A stretch of 5,316 nt of DNA from positions 1-5,316 of the forward strand of contig CAMGTS010000103.1 of NCBI GenBank assembly GCA_946062035.1, read 5' to 3'. Positions 5,258 through 5,316 of the stretch are shown piece by piece. Source of the stretch: an uncultured Bacteroidales bacterium. Its GTDB lineage: Bacteria > Bacteroidota > Bacteroidia > Bacteroidales > UBA932. The notes beneath the pieces were generated by a model, which saw only the letters and a program-made list of their open reading frames with translations, had not been told where the DNA came from and did not search any database. Numbering within the stretch: the first letter of the stretch is position 1; the number at the start of each line of letters is the position of its first letter. A program made the translations under genes and the position numbers.

Positions 5258-5316
5258 CTACTTCCAATCAGCCACAGTAGCGTTAAAGATGTCTTCCACC
5301 AAAGTCTCTATGATTT
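5258..5316 (-). CDS. lptE: LPS assembly lipoprotein LptE, C-terminal end only
   Basis: Only the last 18 codons are present, reading IIETLVEDIFNATVADWK and then TAG at 5260-5258; the gene enters from the right edge. The (I/L)V(E/D)xIFNATVAxW ending is typical of the LptE-family outer-membrane lipoprotein of Bacteroidota, which plugs the LptD barrel that inserts LPS. The order lptE, TPR protein, secG is also what I expect in this group. The next gene starts 3 nt after the stop. The call rests on a short tail plus gene order. Confidence 0.75.
   Translation of the reverse strand, partial: IIETLVEDIFNATVADWK

Overview
The window looks like chromosomal DNA of a Bacteroidales-type bacterium (phylum Bacteroidota). 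The evidence is the clear LptE tail - TPR protein - SecG order, the PadR/PspC gene cluster, a TAnnTTTG-type promoter box (TATATTTG), the lack of clear Shine-Dalgarno sequences, and a moderate GC content. The assignment rests on recognised protein motifs and recalled gene order, not on a database search.

Layout. (1) 3-1124, plus strand: the 5'-truncated body of kbl (2-amino-3-ketobutyrate CoA ligase, threonine to glycine plus acetyl-CoA). (2) 1125-1411: a convergent intergenic region with a strong kbl terminator (1188-1223), a weak terminator-like hairpin, a degenerate repeat copy, and a 125-bp structured element (1281-1405). That element has 26-nt inverted arms enclosing a hairpin that, on the plus strand only, can be drawn with three tandem G.A modules. 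(3) 3986-1412, minus strand: a tight operon pspC (short), padR, pspC (long), with gaps of 5 and 2 nt. It is preceded by a candidate promoter with a near-perfect 16-bp palindrome just upstream, a natural candidate for PadR autoregulation. (4) 4098-4144: a hairpin terminator for the next operon. (5) 5316-4193, minus strand: the end of lptE, a TPR-type protein gene and secG, with gaps of 3 and 6 nt.

How the genes work together. lptE (outer-membrane LPS assembly) and secG (inner-membrane Sec translocon) flank a soluble TPR-like protein of unknown role, so this operon is about envelope biogenesis. The PspC-PadR-PspC operon probably encodes a membrane stress or envelope-homeostasis module. Its two PspC proteins share an N-terminal domain, and only the long one carries extra membrane helices and a large C-terminal domain. 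kbl is metabolically unrelated and is transcribed toward this operon.

The points most worth a second look are the tandem-G.A hairpin element, the palindrome at the PspC operon promoter, the G8 tract in the TPR gene, the possible PspC-like N-terminal extension of PadR, and the atypical first ~40 nt of the kbl frame.
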